In this document: positions 1 through 5,594 of the stretch, piece after piece
How the letters are laid out: every line of letters begins with the position of its first letter
Position numbering within the stretch: the stretch's first letter is position 1
Source of the DNA: Deinococcales bacterium
GTDB taxonomy: Bacteria > Deinococcota > Deinococci > Deinococcales > Deinococcaceae
Reading direction: 5' to 3'
Assembly: GCA_025359705.1 (NCBI GenBank)
Contig: JANYFS010000610.1
Span: forward strand, 1 to 6,850
Length of the DNA: 6,850 nt
Program-made: the position numbers and the translations under genes
Notes under the pieces: model-generated
What the model was told of the DNA's origin: nothing
The model's input: only the letters and a program-made list of their open reading frames with translations
The model's database searches: none

Positions 1-142
1 GCAGTTCGCGTTCCTCTTCCAAATCCAGTTTGCGGGCATCGGTTTGGCTGCGGCTCGAGGCTGCAAAGCTGGGCGATACAATCAAATATAAAATAAACAA
101 GGCAAAAGCAGTGATCAGCGAGGCAATTAAAACAAAGTTCAT
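1..142 (-). CDS. CcmI-like membrane protein, N-terminal part (cut by window edge)
   Basis: This is the first 47 codons of a gene that runs out of the window at its 3' end. The ATG at 142-140 overlaps the ccmH stop codon in an ATGA arrangement, so translation is probably coupled to ccmH. The product starts MNFVLIASLITAFALF, and residues about 3-24 form one hydrophobic segment. After it comes a polar, charged stretch (SRSQTDARKLDLEEERE) that looks like the start of a helical or coiled-coil region. In System I operons the gene after ccmH is often ccmI/cycH, an apocytochrome c chaperone with an N-terminal membrane anchor and a later TPR domain. Position and topology fit that, but the TPR part is not visible, so the assignment rests on context. 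It could instead be an unrelated small membrane protein. Confidence 0.6.
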   Translation of the reverse strand, partial: MNFVLIASLITAFALFILYLIVSPSFAASSRSQTDARKLDLEEEREL

Positions 143-654
143 TTCACTTCCTCGAGTGTGATCTCTTTATTACGCTTGAGCATTTCACGTTCTACCCGCT
201 CGAGCATTTCTGGAGAGATTTCGCTATTGGATTTGCGAGCCATCACATTCCACCACAGCCCCATACCTGCCAGCAATACCAAAATCGGCACGCCCCACAA
301 GATAATTCCCAAACCTTTTTTGGGAGGCTCGAGCAAGATAGAATCACCATAGCGTGCGGCATAAAACTGCTCTACTTCGGCTTCAGTTTTGCCATTCTTA
401 AAAAAAACAGCCACTTGGCGGCGCACTTCTTGCGAAAATTCCGAATTGGAATCCGCCACCGACTCACCCTGACACACCAAACAGCGCAACCGTGCAGTAA
501 ACGCCCGCAAACGGTCCATTTCTTGGGCATTCAAAATGGGCATCGGCTGCATCACTTGGGCTAGGCTCGAGGGAACCAGATAAACACATAAAGAAATGCT
601 TGCAATGATTAGCACTCGAGCCTTACTTAAAACATGTTTTGAAATTATACTCAC
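139..654 (-). CDS. ccmH: Cytochrome c maturation protein CcmH
   Basis: This 171-residue membrane-anchored thiol oxidoreductase acts outside the cytoplasmic membrane and helps keep the CXXCH cysteines of apocytochrome c reduced for heme ligation. The family signature LRCLVCQ is present, with the cysteine pair at C58 and C61, followed by GESVADSNS. An N-terminal hydrophobic segment (about 13-32) ending in LAQ looks like a signal peptide. A second segment (about 116-136) would anchor the domain, leaving a charged tail in the cytoplasm. The length matches the short, single-domain CcmH form rather than the long E. coli form with a fused TPR domain. That fits a separate ccmI-like gene following directly. 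The start is GTG at 654-652, overlapping the ccmG stop codon (GTGA); no ATG lies nearby that would keep the signal peptide. Confidence 0.95.
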   Translation of the reverse strand: MSIISKHVLSKARVLIIASISLCVYLVPSSLAQVMQPMPILNAQEMDRLRAFTARLRCLVCQGESVADSNSEFSQEVRRQVAVFFKNGKTEAEVEQFYAARYGDSILLEPPKKGLGIILWGVPILVLLAGMGLWWNVMARKSNSEISPEMLERVEREMLKRNKEITLEEVK

Positions 655-1166
655 AAGACAACCCCAATCTTCTCGAGGTTGCTTTTTAAAATCTCGGCGG
701 TCATTGGCCCCATATAGCGCTTGACAATAATTCCTTTGGCGTTGATAAAGAAGGTTTCGGGTTGACCTGTTACTCCATAGTCCGAAGCCACTTTAAAGTC
801 GGGATCGGGCAAACTGGGGAAGCCAATGTTAAATTGTCGGGTAAAGGCCATCGCATCGGGCAGTTTATCGTGAACCAAAATCCCCAGCATTTGTACTTTG
901 CTGCCGTGATCTTGATAAAAGGCCGAAAGCAAGGGGGCTTCGGTCTTGCAGGGGTCGCACCACGAGGCCCAAAAATTGATCATCAGCGGTTTACCTTTGT
1001 ACTGCGCCAAATCCAGCGGCTGCCCCTCGAGCGCCGTACCCGCAAAAGTAGGTGCAGGACTGCCCTCGAGGGCGCTGGTGCTGTCGTCGCCGCCACCGGT
1101 CAGCAGGGCGTAACCGAGCAAGGCAATCAAAGCCAAAACCAAAATCACAGGGAAAAACTGCTTCAT
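651..1166 (-). CDS. ccmG: Thiol:disulfide oxidoreductase CcmG (DsbE-type thioredoxin)
   Basis: This membrane-tethered thioredoxin-fold protein passes reducing equivalents to CcmH or apocytochrome c during cytochrome c maturation. Residues about 5-23 form a single N-terminal hydrophobic anchor, followed by a short linker. The thioredoxin domain runs from about residue 36 to the end, with the active site WASWCDPC (C70 and C73) and the cis-proline loop GVTGQPETFF (P136). That loop is typical of CcmG/ResA/DsbE proteins. Length (171 residues) is normal for the family. The gene overlaps ccmF upstream (ATGA) and ccmH downstream (GTGA). The linker contains two Leu-Glu-Gly units, at L33-E34 and L46-E47, and both are written with the CTCGAG palindrome. 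ResA-like thioredoxins have the same fold, but the operon context favours CcmG. Confidence 0.95.
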   Translation of the reverse strand: MKQFFPVILVLALIALLGYALLTGGGDDSTSALEGSPAPTFAGTALEGQPLDLAQYKGKPLMINFWASWCDPCKTEAPLLSAFYQDHGSKVQMLGILVHDKLPDAMAFTRQFNIGFPSLPDPDFKVASDYGVTGQPETFFINAKGIIVKRYMGPMTAEILKSNLEKIGVVL

Positions 1167-3157
1167 GCAGGGGTTCCCTCGAGGGCGGTTGTGGTTTTAC
1201 GTTTCCGCTCGAGACTGGGGGTCATGACGCTAATTCCCGAGCCAATCACCATGATCAAGGTTCCCAACCAGATCCAAGACACCAACGGAGATTCAATCAC
1301 CCGTAAAACCACCCATTCCCCTTTAGCTTGATCCGATTCGGTGAGGACAATATAGCTGTCTCCCCAAAAATGATAATGCACCGAAGGAGAAAAGGTATTA
1401 TTGCTCGAGTTTTTAAACAAGCTGACCGAAGGGTCATATTCTTCGCCGTCATAGATGACTTTGGCAGACAAGGTGCGCTTATGGCTGAAGTCTTCAGCGG
1501 AAGTTAGCAAAAAGCTAATGTTATTGCCAAATACCGTTTTGGATTCGTTGAGGGCTACCCGCACCATTTCTTCTTGTTTGTAGGCAGTGGAAAAGGTCAC
1601 GCCCAAAACCAGAATTACCAAACCAAAATGGGCCAAATATGCACCGTAACGGCGGGGCAAAGCCACAAACAGCTCGAGTGCAGCCCCCAGCGGGTTTTTA
1701 CGGTTGCGCTCGAGGGCAGCTTTGACCACCAAAAAGACCAGACCAATCACGTTGAAGGCACATAAAAAAATGGTCAGCAGTACCGTCCAGCGGTCAATTC
1801 CAAAAATCAGTGCGGCAACCGTAGGAATGAGGGCAAGCGCAAGGGGCGCTCGAGCCTGTTTCCACAGGGCTTCACCGGTCATGCGCCGCCAGGTTAGCAT
1901 TGGCCCCAAACCCATAAATGCCAGCAAAAACCAGCCCAAGGGCGCGGCAAATTGGTTGTAAAACTGCGGCCCCACTTGGGTTTTGATGTTTTTTAGCGAC
2001 TCGATCAGCACGGGGTACAGCACCCCCAGCAAAGACAGCACCGCGAAGGAAATAAAAATCACATTGCCCGCCAAATATCCCCCTTCCCTCGAGAGGATGC
2101 CTTCGGAGGCTTTTTGATCCCGAATCAGGCTCGAGCGCCAAGTGGCAAGGCCCACCCCAATCAGCAGCAATACGGCGAAAAAGCCCAAAAAGACAATCCC
2201 AATCGGGCCGTTTCCAAAGGCATGAACGCTTTGCACGATTCCTGAGCGGTTGAGAAAAGTACCAAAAACTGTACTGGCATAGGCCAAAACAATCAACCAC
2301 AGGTTCCAAGCCGCAAAACTGCGTTTGCGTTCTTGAATCTGCACGCTGTGCAAAAAGGCAGTCGCCAGCAACCACGGAATAAACGAGGTGATTTCCACGG
2401 GGTCCCAAGCCCAGTAGCCGCCCCAACCCAAGGTTTCATAGCTCCAGTAGCCGCCTGCCACAATTGCCGCCGCCAAAAAGGACCAAGCGGTCAGGGTCCA
2501 GCGGCGGGTTTGCACAATCCAGCTCGAGCCAAGTTGCCCCGTGACCATCGAGGCCACCGCGTAGGCAAAGGGTACCGACAAGCCCACAAAGCCCAAGTAC
2601 AGCAGCACGGGGTGAACCCGCATCATCCAGTGATTTTGCAGCAGTGCGTTCAGTCCCCCTCCCTCGAGCGGTGGGTTTGGCACGGCAGTAAAGGGGTTGG
2701 AGATGCCCAGATTGACTCCCAAAAAGAAGATGAGCGAGACAAACATGGTTCCCATCGCCCAGGGTCGCAGGGCATCTTTGCGGGCAGTCAGCGACAAAAT
2801 AAAGGTATAGAGCGCCAAAATCCAAGCCCAAAACAAAATACTCCCCTCGAGCGCCCCCCACAGTGTCACCATCTTGACCCACAGCGGAGCCTCGGTGAAG
2901 CCCGCCTGAGCCACATAACCCACCGTAAAATCGTTGGAGATCAGCGCCCGCTCGAGCAGAATCACCGCCAAGCTCGAGAAGGCAAAAACCCCCCACGCAC
3001 TGCGCCGCCCGCCCTCGACCAGTCGCGGATCACGGCGCAACCCGCCCAAAACCGACAGCACCAGTCCCAGAATTGCCATACCCAAAGCCAGCAGCAACAC
3101 CAAAGAACCCAAGGCTCCTGTTTGGCTGAGATCGGGCAAAATAAGTGTGTTTAGCAT
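1163..3157 (-). CDS. ccmF: Heme lyase subunit CcmF
   Basis: This large polytopic membrane protein (664 residues; E. coli CcmF is about 650) receives heme from holo-CcmE and, with CcmH, attaches it to apocytochrome c. It belongs to the heme-handling protein family. The tryptophan-rich WWD motif is at 245-252 (WGGYWAWD), followed by PVEITSFIPWL. Four histidines that fit the family's conserved heme ligands are visible: H182 (RVHPVLLY), H270 (FLHSVQ), H312 (SVHAFGNGP) and H510 (YLAHFG). The motif FGTFLNRSG at 298-306 is also typical. Many hydrophobic segments cover the protein, with a soluble loop at about 525-622 before the last membrane helix, as in other CcmF proteins. The ATG at 3157-3155 has a good Shine-Dalgarno sequence. 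The stop codon overlaps the ccmG start. Thirteen CTCGAG sites lie within the gene. Confidence 0.97.
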   Translation of the reverse strand: MLNTLILPDLSQTGALGSLVLLLALGMAILGLVLSVLGGLRRDPRLVEGGRRSAWGVFAFSSLAVILLERALISNDFTVGYVAQAGFTEAPLWVKMVTLWGALEGSILFWAWILALYTFILSLTARKDALRPWAMGTMFVSLIFFLGVNLGISNPFTAVPNPPLEGGGLNALLQNHWMMRVHPVLLYLGFVGLSVPFAYAVASMVTGQLGSSWIVQTRRWTLTAWSFLAAAIVAGGYWSYETLGWGGYWAWDPVEITSFIPWLLATAFLHSVQIQERKRSFAAWNLWLIVLAYASTVFGTFLNRSGIVQSVHAFGNGPIGIVFLGFFAVLLLIGVGLATWRSSLIRDQKASEGILSREGGYLAGNVIFISFAVLSLLGVLYPVLIESLKNIKTQVGPQFYNQFAAPLGWFLLAFMGLGPMLTWRRMTGEALWKQARAPLALALIPTVAALIFGIDRWTVLLTIFLCAFNVIGLVFLVVKAALERNRKNPLGAALELFVALPRRYGAYLAHFGLVILVLGVTFSTAYKQEEMVRVALNESKTVFGNNISFLLTSAEDFSHKRTLSAKVIYDGEEYDPSVSLFKNSSNNTFSPSVHYHFWGDSYIVLTESDQAKGEWVVLRVIESPLVSWIWLGTLIMVIGSGISVMTPSLERKRKTTTALEGTPA

Positions 3158-3165
3158 GGTTGTTT

Positions 3166-3173
3166 ACCTCTTT
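3166..3173 (-). promoter_or_regulatory. Ribosome binding site of ccmF
   Basis: On the minus strand AAAGAGGT lies eight bases before the ccmF ATG, a good match to the consensus Shine-Dalgarno sequence. It supports the start at 3157. It also shows that ccmF is translated independently, unlike the overlapping genes on either side of it. Confidence 0.7.
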
Positions 3174-3206
3174 AGTGTTGTCGGCTATGCGTTTTTTGTT
3201 TTTGAT

Positions 3207-3227
3207 TTCGTTATTCGTCATTCGTTA
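3207..3227. repeat. Three tandem 7-bp units (TTCGTTA type)
   Basis: The units TTCGTTA, TTCGTCA and TTCGTTA follow one another directly. They lie in the ccmF leader, about 50-70 bases upstream of its start codon. No function is apparent. Confidence 0.55.
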
Positions 3228-3301
3228 AGCGACCAAGCCCGCTAGGTGCTGCTGTAAGGTCAACACAAGATTGGGTGACTCGAGGAGGGTATTTATTTTT
3301 T

Positions 3302-3315
3302 ATCTTTTATCTTTT
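3302..3315. repeat. Two tandem ATCTTTT units
   Basis: ATCTTTT occurs twice in succession within an AT-rich tract. The reverse complement, AAAAGAT, is also the core of the repeat at 3500-3521, so the two form a loose inverted pair about 190 bases apart. Confidence 0.5.
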
Positions 3316-3337
3316 GTAGGTAATTATGCGAAGCACA

Positions 3338-3351
3338 CGCAGCACGCTGCG
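3338..3351. repeat. Small GC-rich inverted repeat (hairpin)
   Basis: CGCAG and CTGCG flank the four bases CACG, giving a 5-bp stem in an AT-rich region. No T-run follows on the minus strand, so this is not a typical intrinsic terminator of ccmE. It might act as an RNA-stability element or have no role. Confidence 0.4.
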
Positions 3352-3499
3352 CTCAAATGCTAGTCTTAGACAGAACGCCAAAAATCTATCGTTTGTTTAT
3401 CTCTCGAGGGAATGATGTATTGGTATCTTGGGAAGTTTTTTATATCTAGGAAACATCTATCAAAAATCTCCCACTGGAAGTATTATGATGCACCCCTAC

Positions 3500-3521
3500 A
3501 TTAAAAGATTAAAAGATTAAA
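3500..3521. repeat. Tandem ATTAAAAG repeat, two and a half units
   Basis: Two perfect 8-bp ATTAAAAG units are followed by a partial third (ATTAAA). They lie about 60 bases downstream of the ccmE stop codon. This is probably slippage-type repetition in non-coding DNA. Confidence 0.5.
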
Positions 3522-3577
3522 TCGTTCTCCCGCCCTCTCGTCTTCAAAAATACGTACCCTATTACCCTCTCAAATCT

Positions 3578-4057
3578 TCACCCACCCGTCAAACTCTTGG
3601 GAGATAAATCAATTCCCTTGCTGGGTGCTTTATATTCTTCGCTGTGCTTGACCAGCAAATTACTTCCCTCGAGGGTTCCATTCACCATCTTGCCTTCGAC
3701 AATCACACCCAAACCTTCTTTAAACAAATCGGGGATACCCCCGTTATAATGCACGGGATATTCCATATTTCCATCGGTGGCAACAAAACGCAGATCAAAG
3801 GTTTCTTTATTGTATTTGACCGTACCCATTTTGACCTGTGCGCCCATGCGTAAGGTCTTATCGGTATAATCACCCTCTTGGGTTTTATATTCGGTTGGGG
3901 TGATGTAATAGTTGAGGTTGGTTCCTAGGTTGTTATAGATCAGGGTTCCAGCCACACCCAAAAAGGCGAATAGTGCAATCCAATACCCCACTTTAGAGCG
4001 GCGAGCGTGGCGTTTGATTGGAGTCGAGAGTGGGTTTAGCTTCGCAGGGCTGCTCAT
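3578..4057 (-). CDS. ccmE: Periplasmic heme chaperone CcmE
   Basis: CcmE binds heme covalently outside the cytoplasmic membrane and carries it from the CcmC-CcmD complex to CcmF. The 159 residues match the usual length. A short basic N-terminus (RHARRSK) precedes one transmembrane anchor (about 24-42), followed by a beta-rich soluble domain that begins with NYYITPTEY. The heme-binding motif HXXXY is present as H138-S-E-E-Y142 in LLVKHSEEY, so this is the classical histidine form and not the cysteine variant. The C-terminal tail is short and flexible. The ATG at 4057-4055 overlaps the ccmD stop codon (ATGA), indicating coupling. Downstream the operon is interrupted by a 420-base gap before ccmF. 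Confidence 0.96.
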   Translation of the reverse strand: MSSPAKLNPLSTPIKRHARRSKVGYWIALFAFLGVAGTLIYNNLGTNLNYYITPTEYKTQEGDYTDKTLRMGAQVKMGTVKYNKETFDLRFVATDGNMEYPVHYNGGIPDLFKEGLGVIVEGKMVNGTLEGSNLLVKHSEEYKAPSKGIDLSPKSLTGG

Positions 4058-4176
4058 TCTTCGTCACCCTCGAGCGAACGAAGTTTGCGGTACAGATAGA
4101 TTAAATACCCAGGAACCAGAATTAGAGTAGCCACATAGACAGGAACGAAAAAGACCCAATATTTATCCCAATCCAT
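4054..4176 (-). CDS. ccmD: Small heme exporter protein CcmD
   Basis: This short gene encodes 40 residues, beginning MDWDKYWVFFVPVYVATLIL. One hydrophobic helix (about 7-29) is followed by a basic patch (YRKLR) and an acidic end (LEGDEE). CcmD proteins are poorly conserved, but they share this size and layout, and they help release holo-CcmE from CcmC. Position is decisive: the gene lies between ccmC and ccmE, its ATG shares one base with the ccmC stop codon (TAATG), and its TGA overlaps the ccmE start. A CTCGAG site at 4069 encodes the Leu-Glu of the tail. The assignment rests on context and topology rather than on sequence motifs. Confidence 0.88.
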   Translation of the reverse strand: MDWDKYWVFFVPVYVATLILVPGYLIYLYRKLRSLEGDEE

Positions 4177-4952
4177 TATGCACTTCCTTTTACGGTGTCT
4201 TGACTGGTTTGTTGACTCATTTGAAACTCCCGCTCGAGTTCACGGTCTTCTTGGCGCTCGAGGCGGGCCGCTAGTTTTCCCCGTAAACGCAATAAATACA
4301 CAAACAACACCGTAAAGGCGATCAAATTAATAAACAACGCCTCGAGCATTCTTGGGTCTGCACTCAGTGAGGTTTTACCCAAAATATTGACCGTGTACCC
4401 TTGGTGCAAAGATTTCCACCAACCGGTACTCATATAATTGAGTGGCACACTCAGTGAAGCTGCCACACCCACCACACCTGCCACTCGAGCGCGGCGGTGT
4501 GGATCATCAATCATGCCCCGAACAATAAAATAACCCACATAGATTAACAGCAAAATGGCGGTGGTGGTTTCTTTGGGTTCCCATGTCCAGTAGGCTCCAA
4601 AGGTCGGCTTGGCCCACAGCATTCCACCCAGCAAAGTCAGCGACATCAAAATCAGGCCAATTTCCGAACAGGCCGCCGCCAAACGGTCAAAACGGCGGTT
4701 TTTTTGAATCAGATACATCAGGCTAAAAAAGGCTGTGCCAGCAAAAGCAAGGTAGGCCACCCATGCAGTAGGCACATGCACATACATGATCCGCACCAAA
4801 TCGCCTTGGTTTTTATCGGGCGGCGAAACGATGGCAAAATAGGTTCCAGCCATAAACAACACCAATGTCACCCAACCCAGAATGGTGGCAACGGTATCTT
4901 TTTTAGTTTTAAACTTCAGGTCAGACATTTGGTTAGATGGTGTTTCAGACAT
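4176..4952 (-). CDS. ccmC: Heme-handling protein CcmC
   Basis: CcmC is a six-helix membrane protein that presents heme to CcmE. The 258 residues from the chosen start are close to the usual 240-260. Conserved features are the heme-ligand histidines H59 (MYVHVPTAW) and H183 (SLHQGYT) and a tryptophan-rich motif at 113-130 that includes YWTWEPKETT. The motif end EPKET is unlike the WDARLT form of E. coli CcmC and recalls the WDPKET of CcsA-type proteins. The position next to ccmD and ccmE, the length and the histidine spacing support CcmC. The frame is open upstream to a GTG at 5051, but that extension is polar and lacks homology to the family. The ATG at 4952-4950 has AGGGGG five bases upstream, so I place the start there. 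Confidence 0.93.
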   Translation of the reverse strand: MSETPSNQMSDLKFKTKKDTVATILGWVTLVLFMAGTYFAIVSPPDKNQGDLVRIMYVHVPTAWVAYLAFAGTAFFSLMYLIQKNRRFDRLAAACSEIGLILMSLTLLGGMLWAKPTFGAYWTWEPKETTTAILLLIYVGYFIVRGMIDDPHRRARVAGVVGVAASLSVPLNYMSTGWWKSLHQGYTVNILGKTSLSADPRMLEALFINLIAFTVLFVYLLRLRGKLAARLERQEDRELEREFQMSQQTSQDTVKGSA

Positions 4953-5069
4953 GGAATCCCCCTGTGTCTCTGTACTCGAGTCTTCAGTCTCGCATCTCGT
5001 GTTATCTATAGCATGAGGCATGGTTAGGGGGATGAATAGCCCGAAAATCACCTACCCCCAATCAGGTGC
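4953..5069. promoter_or_regulatory. Divergent promoter region between ccmC and the flavin reductase gene
   Basis: These 117 bases separate two divergent operons, so promoters for both are expected here or just inside the genes. TATCTATAG at 5003-5011 has a -10-like core that reads on both strands (TATAGA on the minus strand), about 50 bases before the ccmC start. No good -35 partner is visible at the right distance. A perfect TTGACA on the minus strand at 5100-5095 lies inside the flavin reductase gene but has no clear -10 partner 16-18 bases away. One CTCGAG site lies at 4975. The exact promoters remain unassigned. Confidence 0.35.
4958..4963 (-). promoter_or_regulatory. Ribosome binding site that decides the ccmC start
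   Basis: On the minus strand AGGGGG is followed by ATTCC and then the ATG at 4952. The upstream alternative starts at 5051 (GTG) and 5021 (ATG) have no well-spaced site. Neither does the downstream ATG at 4928. Confidence 0.55.
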
Positions 5070-5594
5070 ATGGAATGGCTTATTCTGGAGGGTATGTCAA
5101 GCAACCGATCTTTAGATCCGCAACAATTCAAACAAGCTCTGGGGCGCTTTGCCAGTGGTGTCACCGTGGTGGGCATCCTCGAGGGGGACATTATGCGGGG
5201 TATGACCGCCAGTGCTTTTATCTCGGTGTCGCTCGAGCCGCCTTTGGTGCTGGTTTCGATTGCCAAAACCGCACGGATGCACCAGGCTTTGCAAACCGCC
5301 AGCCACTATGGGGTCAGCATTTTGGCAGAAAACCAGCGCGAAATCAGTGATCACTTTGCTTGGAAAAGCCTCGAGAATGCGCCGCTGTACCAAGCCAAAT
5401 CGGGGGTGGCTCTGCTCGAGGGGGCGCTCTCTCATTTGGCCTGCCGCATTGTGGATCGGCACGACGCGGGCGACCATACCCTGATGGTGGGTCATGTGGA
5501 ATATGTCGAAAACTTTGATCACGCGCCTTTGCTGTATTACAAAGGAAAATATGGTCAATTCCTCGAGCTAGAAAAACCCAACACAACAACATGA
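5070..5594 (+). CDS. Flavin reductase-like FMN-binding protein (HpaC/NADH:FMN oxidoreductase family)
   Basis: The family typically reduces FMN or FAD with NAD(P)H, often to supply a partner monooxygenase in the cytoplasm. Visible family features are the N-terminal LDPQQFKQALGRFASGVTVVG, the flavin-binding stretch GMTASAFISVSLEPPLVLVSIAK (about 44-66), and DAGDHTLMVGHVE (about 132-144) near the C-terminus. Length is typical (174 residues). The start is uncertain. ATG 5070 has only a weak AGG upstream, whereas ATG 5094 gives the N-terminus usual for the family but has GGAGGG only one base away, too close for an ideal site. The gene overlaps the next one by four bases (ATGA) and is probably co-transcribed with it. 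The substrate or partner enzyme is not in the window. All five CTCGAG sites in the gene encode Leu-Glu. Confidence 0.88.
   Translation: MEWLILEGMSSNRSLDPQQFKQALGRFASGVTVVGILEGDIMRGMTASAFISVSLEPPLVLVSIAKTARMHQALQTASHYGVSILAENQREISDHFAWKSLENAPLYQAKSGVALLEGALSHLACRIVDRHDAGDHTLMVGHVEYVENFDHAPLLYYKGKYGQFLELEKPNTTT

Larger units (their letters stand above)
3158..3577. other. 420-bp AT-rich non-coding gap between ccmE and ccmF
   Basis: This is the only real gap in the ccm operon. I see no convincing gene in it on either strand. It contains the ccmF ribosome binding site, three short tandem repeats (3207-3227, 3302-3315 and 3500-3521), a small GC-rich hairpin (3338-3351) and two CTCGAG palindromes (3279 and 3403). 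It is visibly richer in A and T than the flanking genes. A weak -10-like TATAAA on the minus strand at 3444-3439 has no good -35 partner. The gap may hold an internal promoter for ccmF-ccmI, or it may be the remnant of an insertion or a lost gene; the sequence does not decide between these. No U-tract terminator after ccmE is evident. Confidence 0.6.

Noticed and set aside
762..1331. Long plus-strand open frame of 189 codons opposite ccmG and the ccmF end
   Set aside because: It lies antisense to two clearly recognisable genes, has no recognisable domain and is rich in residues expected from a shadow frame.
2333..3154. Plus-strand open frame of 273 codons opposite ccmF
   Set aside because: It is antisense to conserved ccmF sequence including the WGGYWAWD motif. 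The translation is dominated by Gln, His, Arg and Pro, as expected for the reverse of a hydrophobic membrane protein.
3256..3263. TTGACC on the minus strand as a -35 box for ccmF
   Set aside because: No acceptable -10 hexamer lies 16-18 bases downstream; the sequence there is GC-rich.
4953..5051. N-terminal extension of CcmC starting from GTG 5051
   Set aside because: The extension is polar and unlike CcmC N-termini, and the upstream starts lack a well-spaced ribosome binding site, whereas ATG 4952 has one.
5112..5558. Minus-strand open frame of 148 codons inside the flavin reductase gene
   Set aside because: It is antisense to a well-supported gene and shows no family features of its own.
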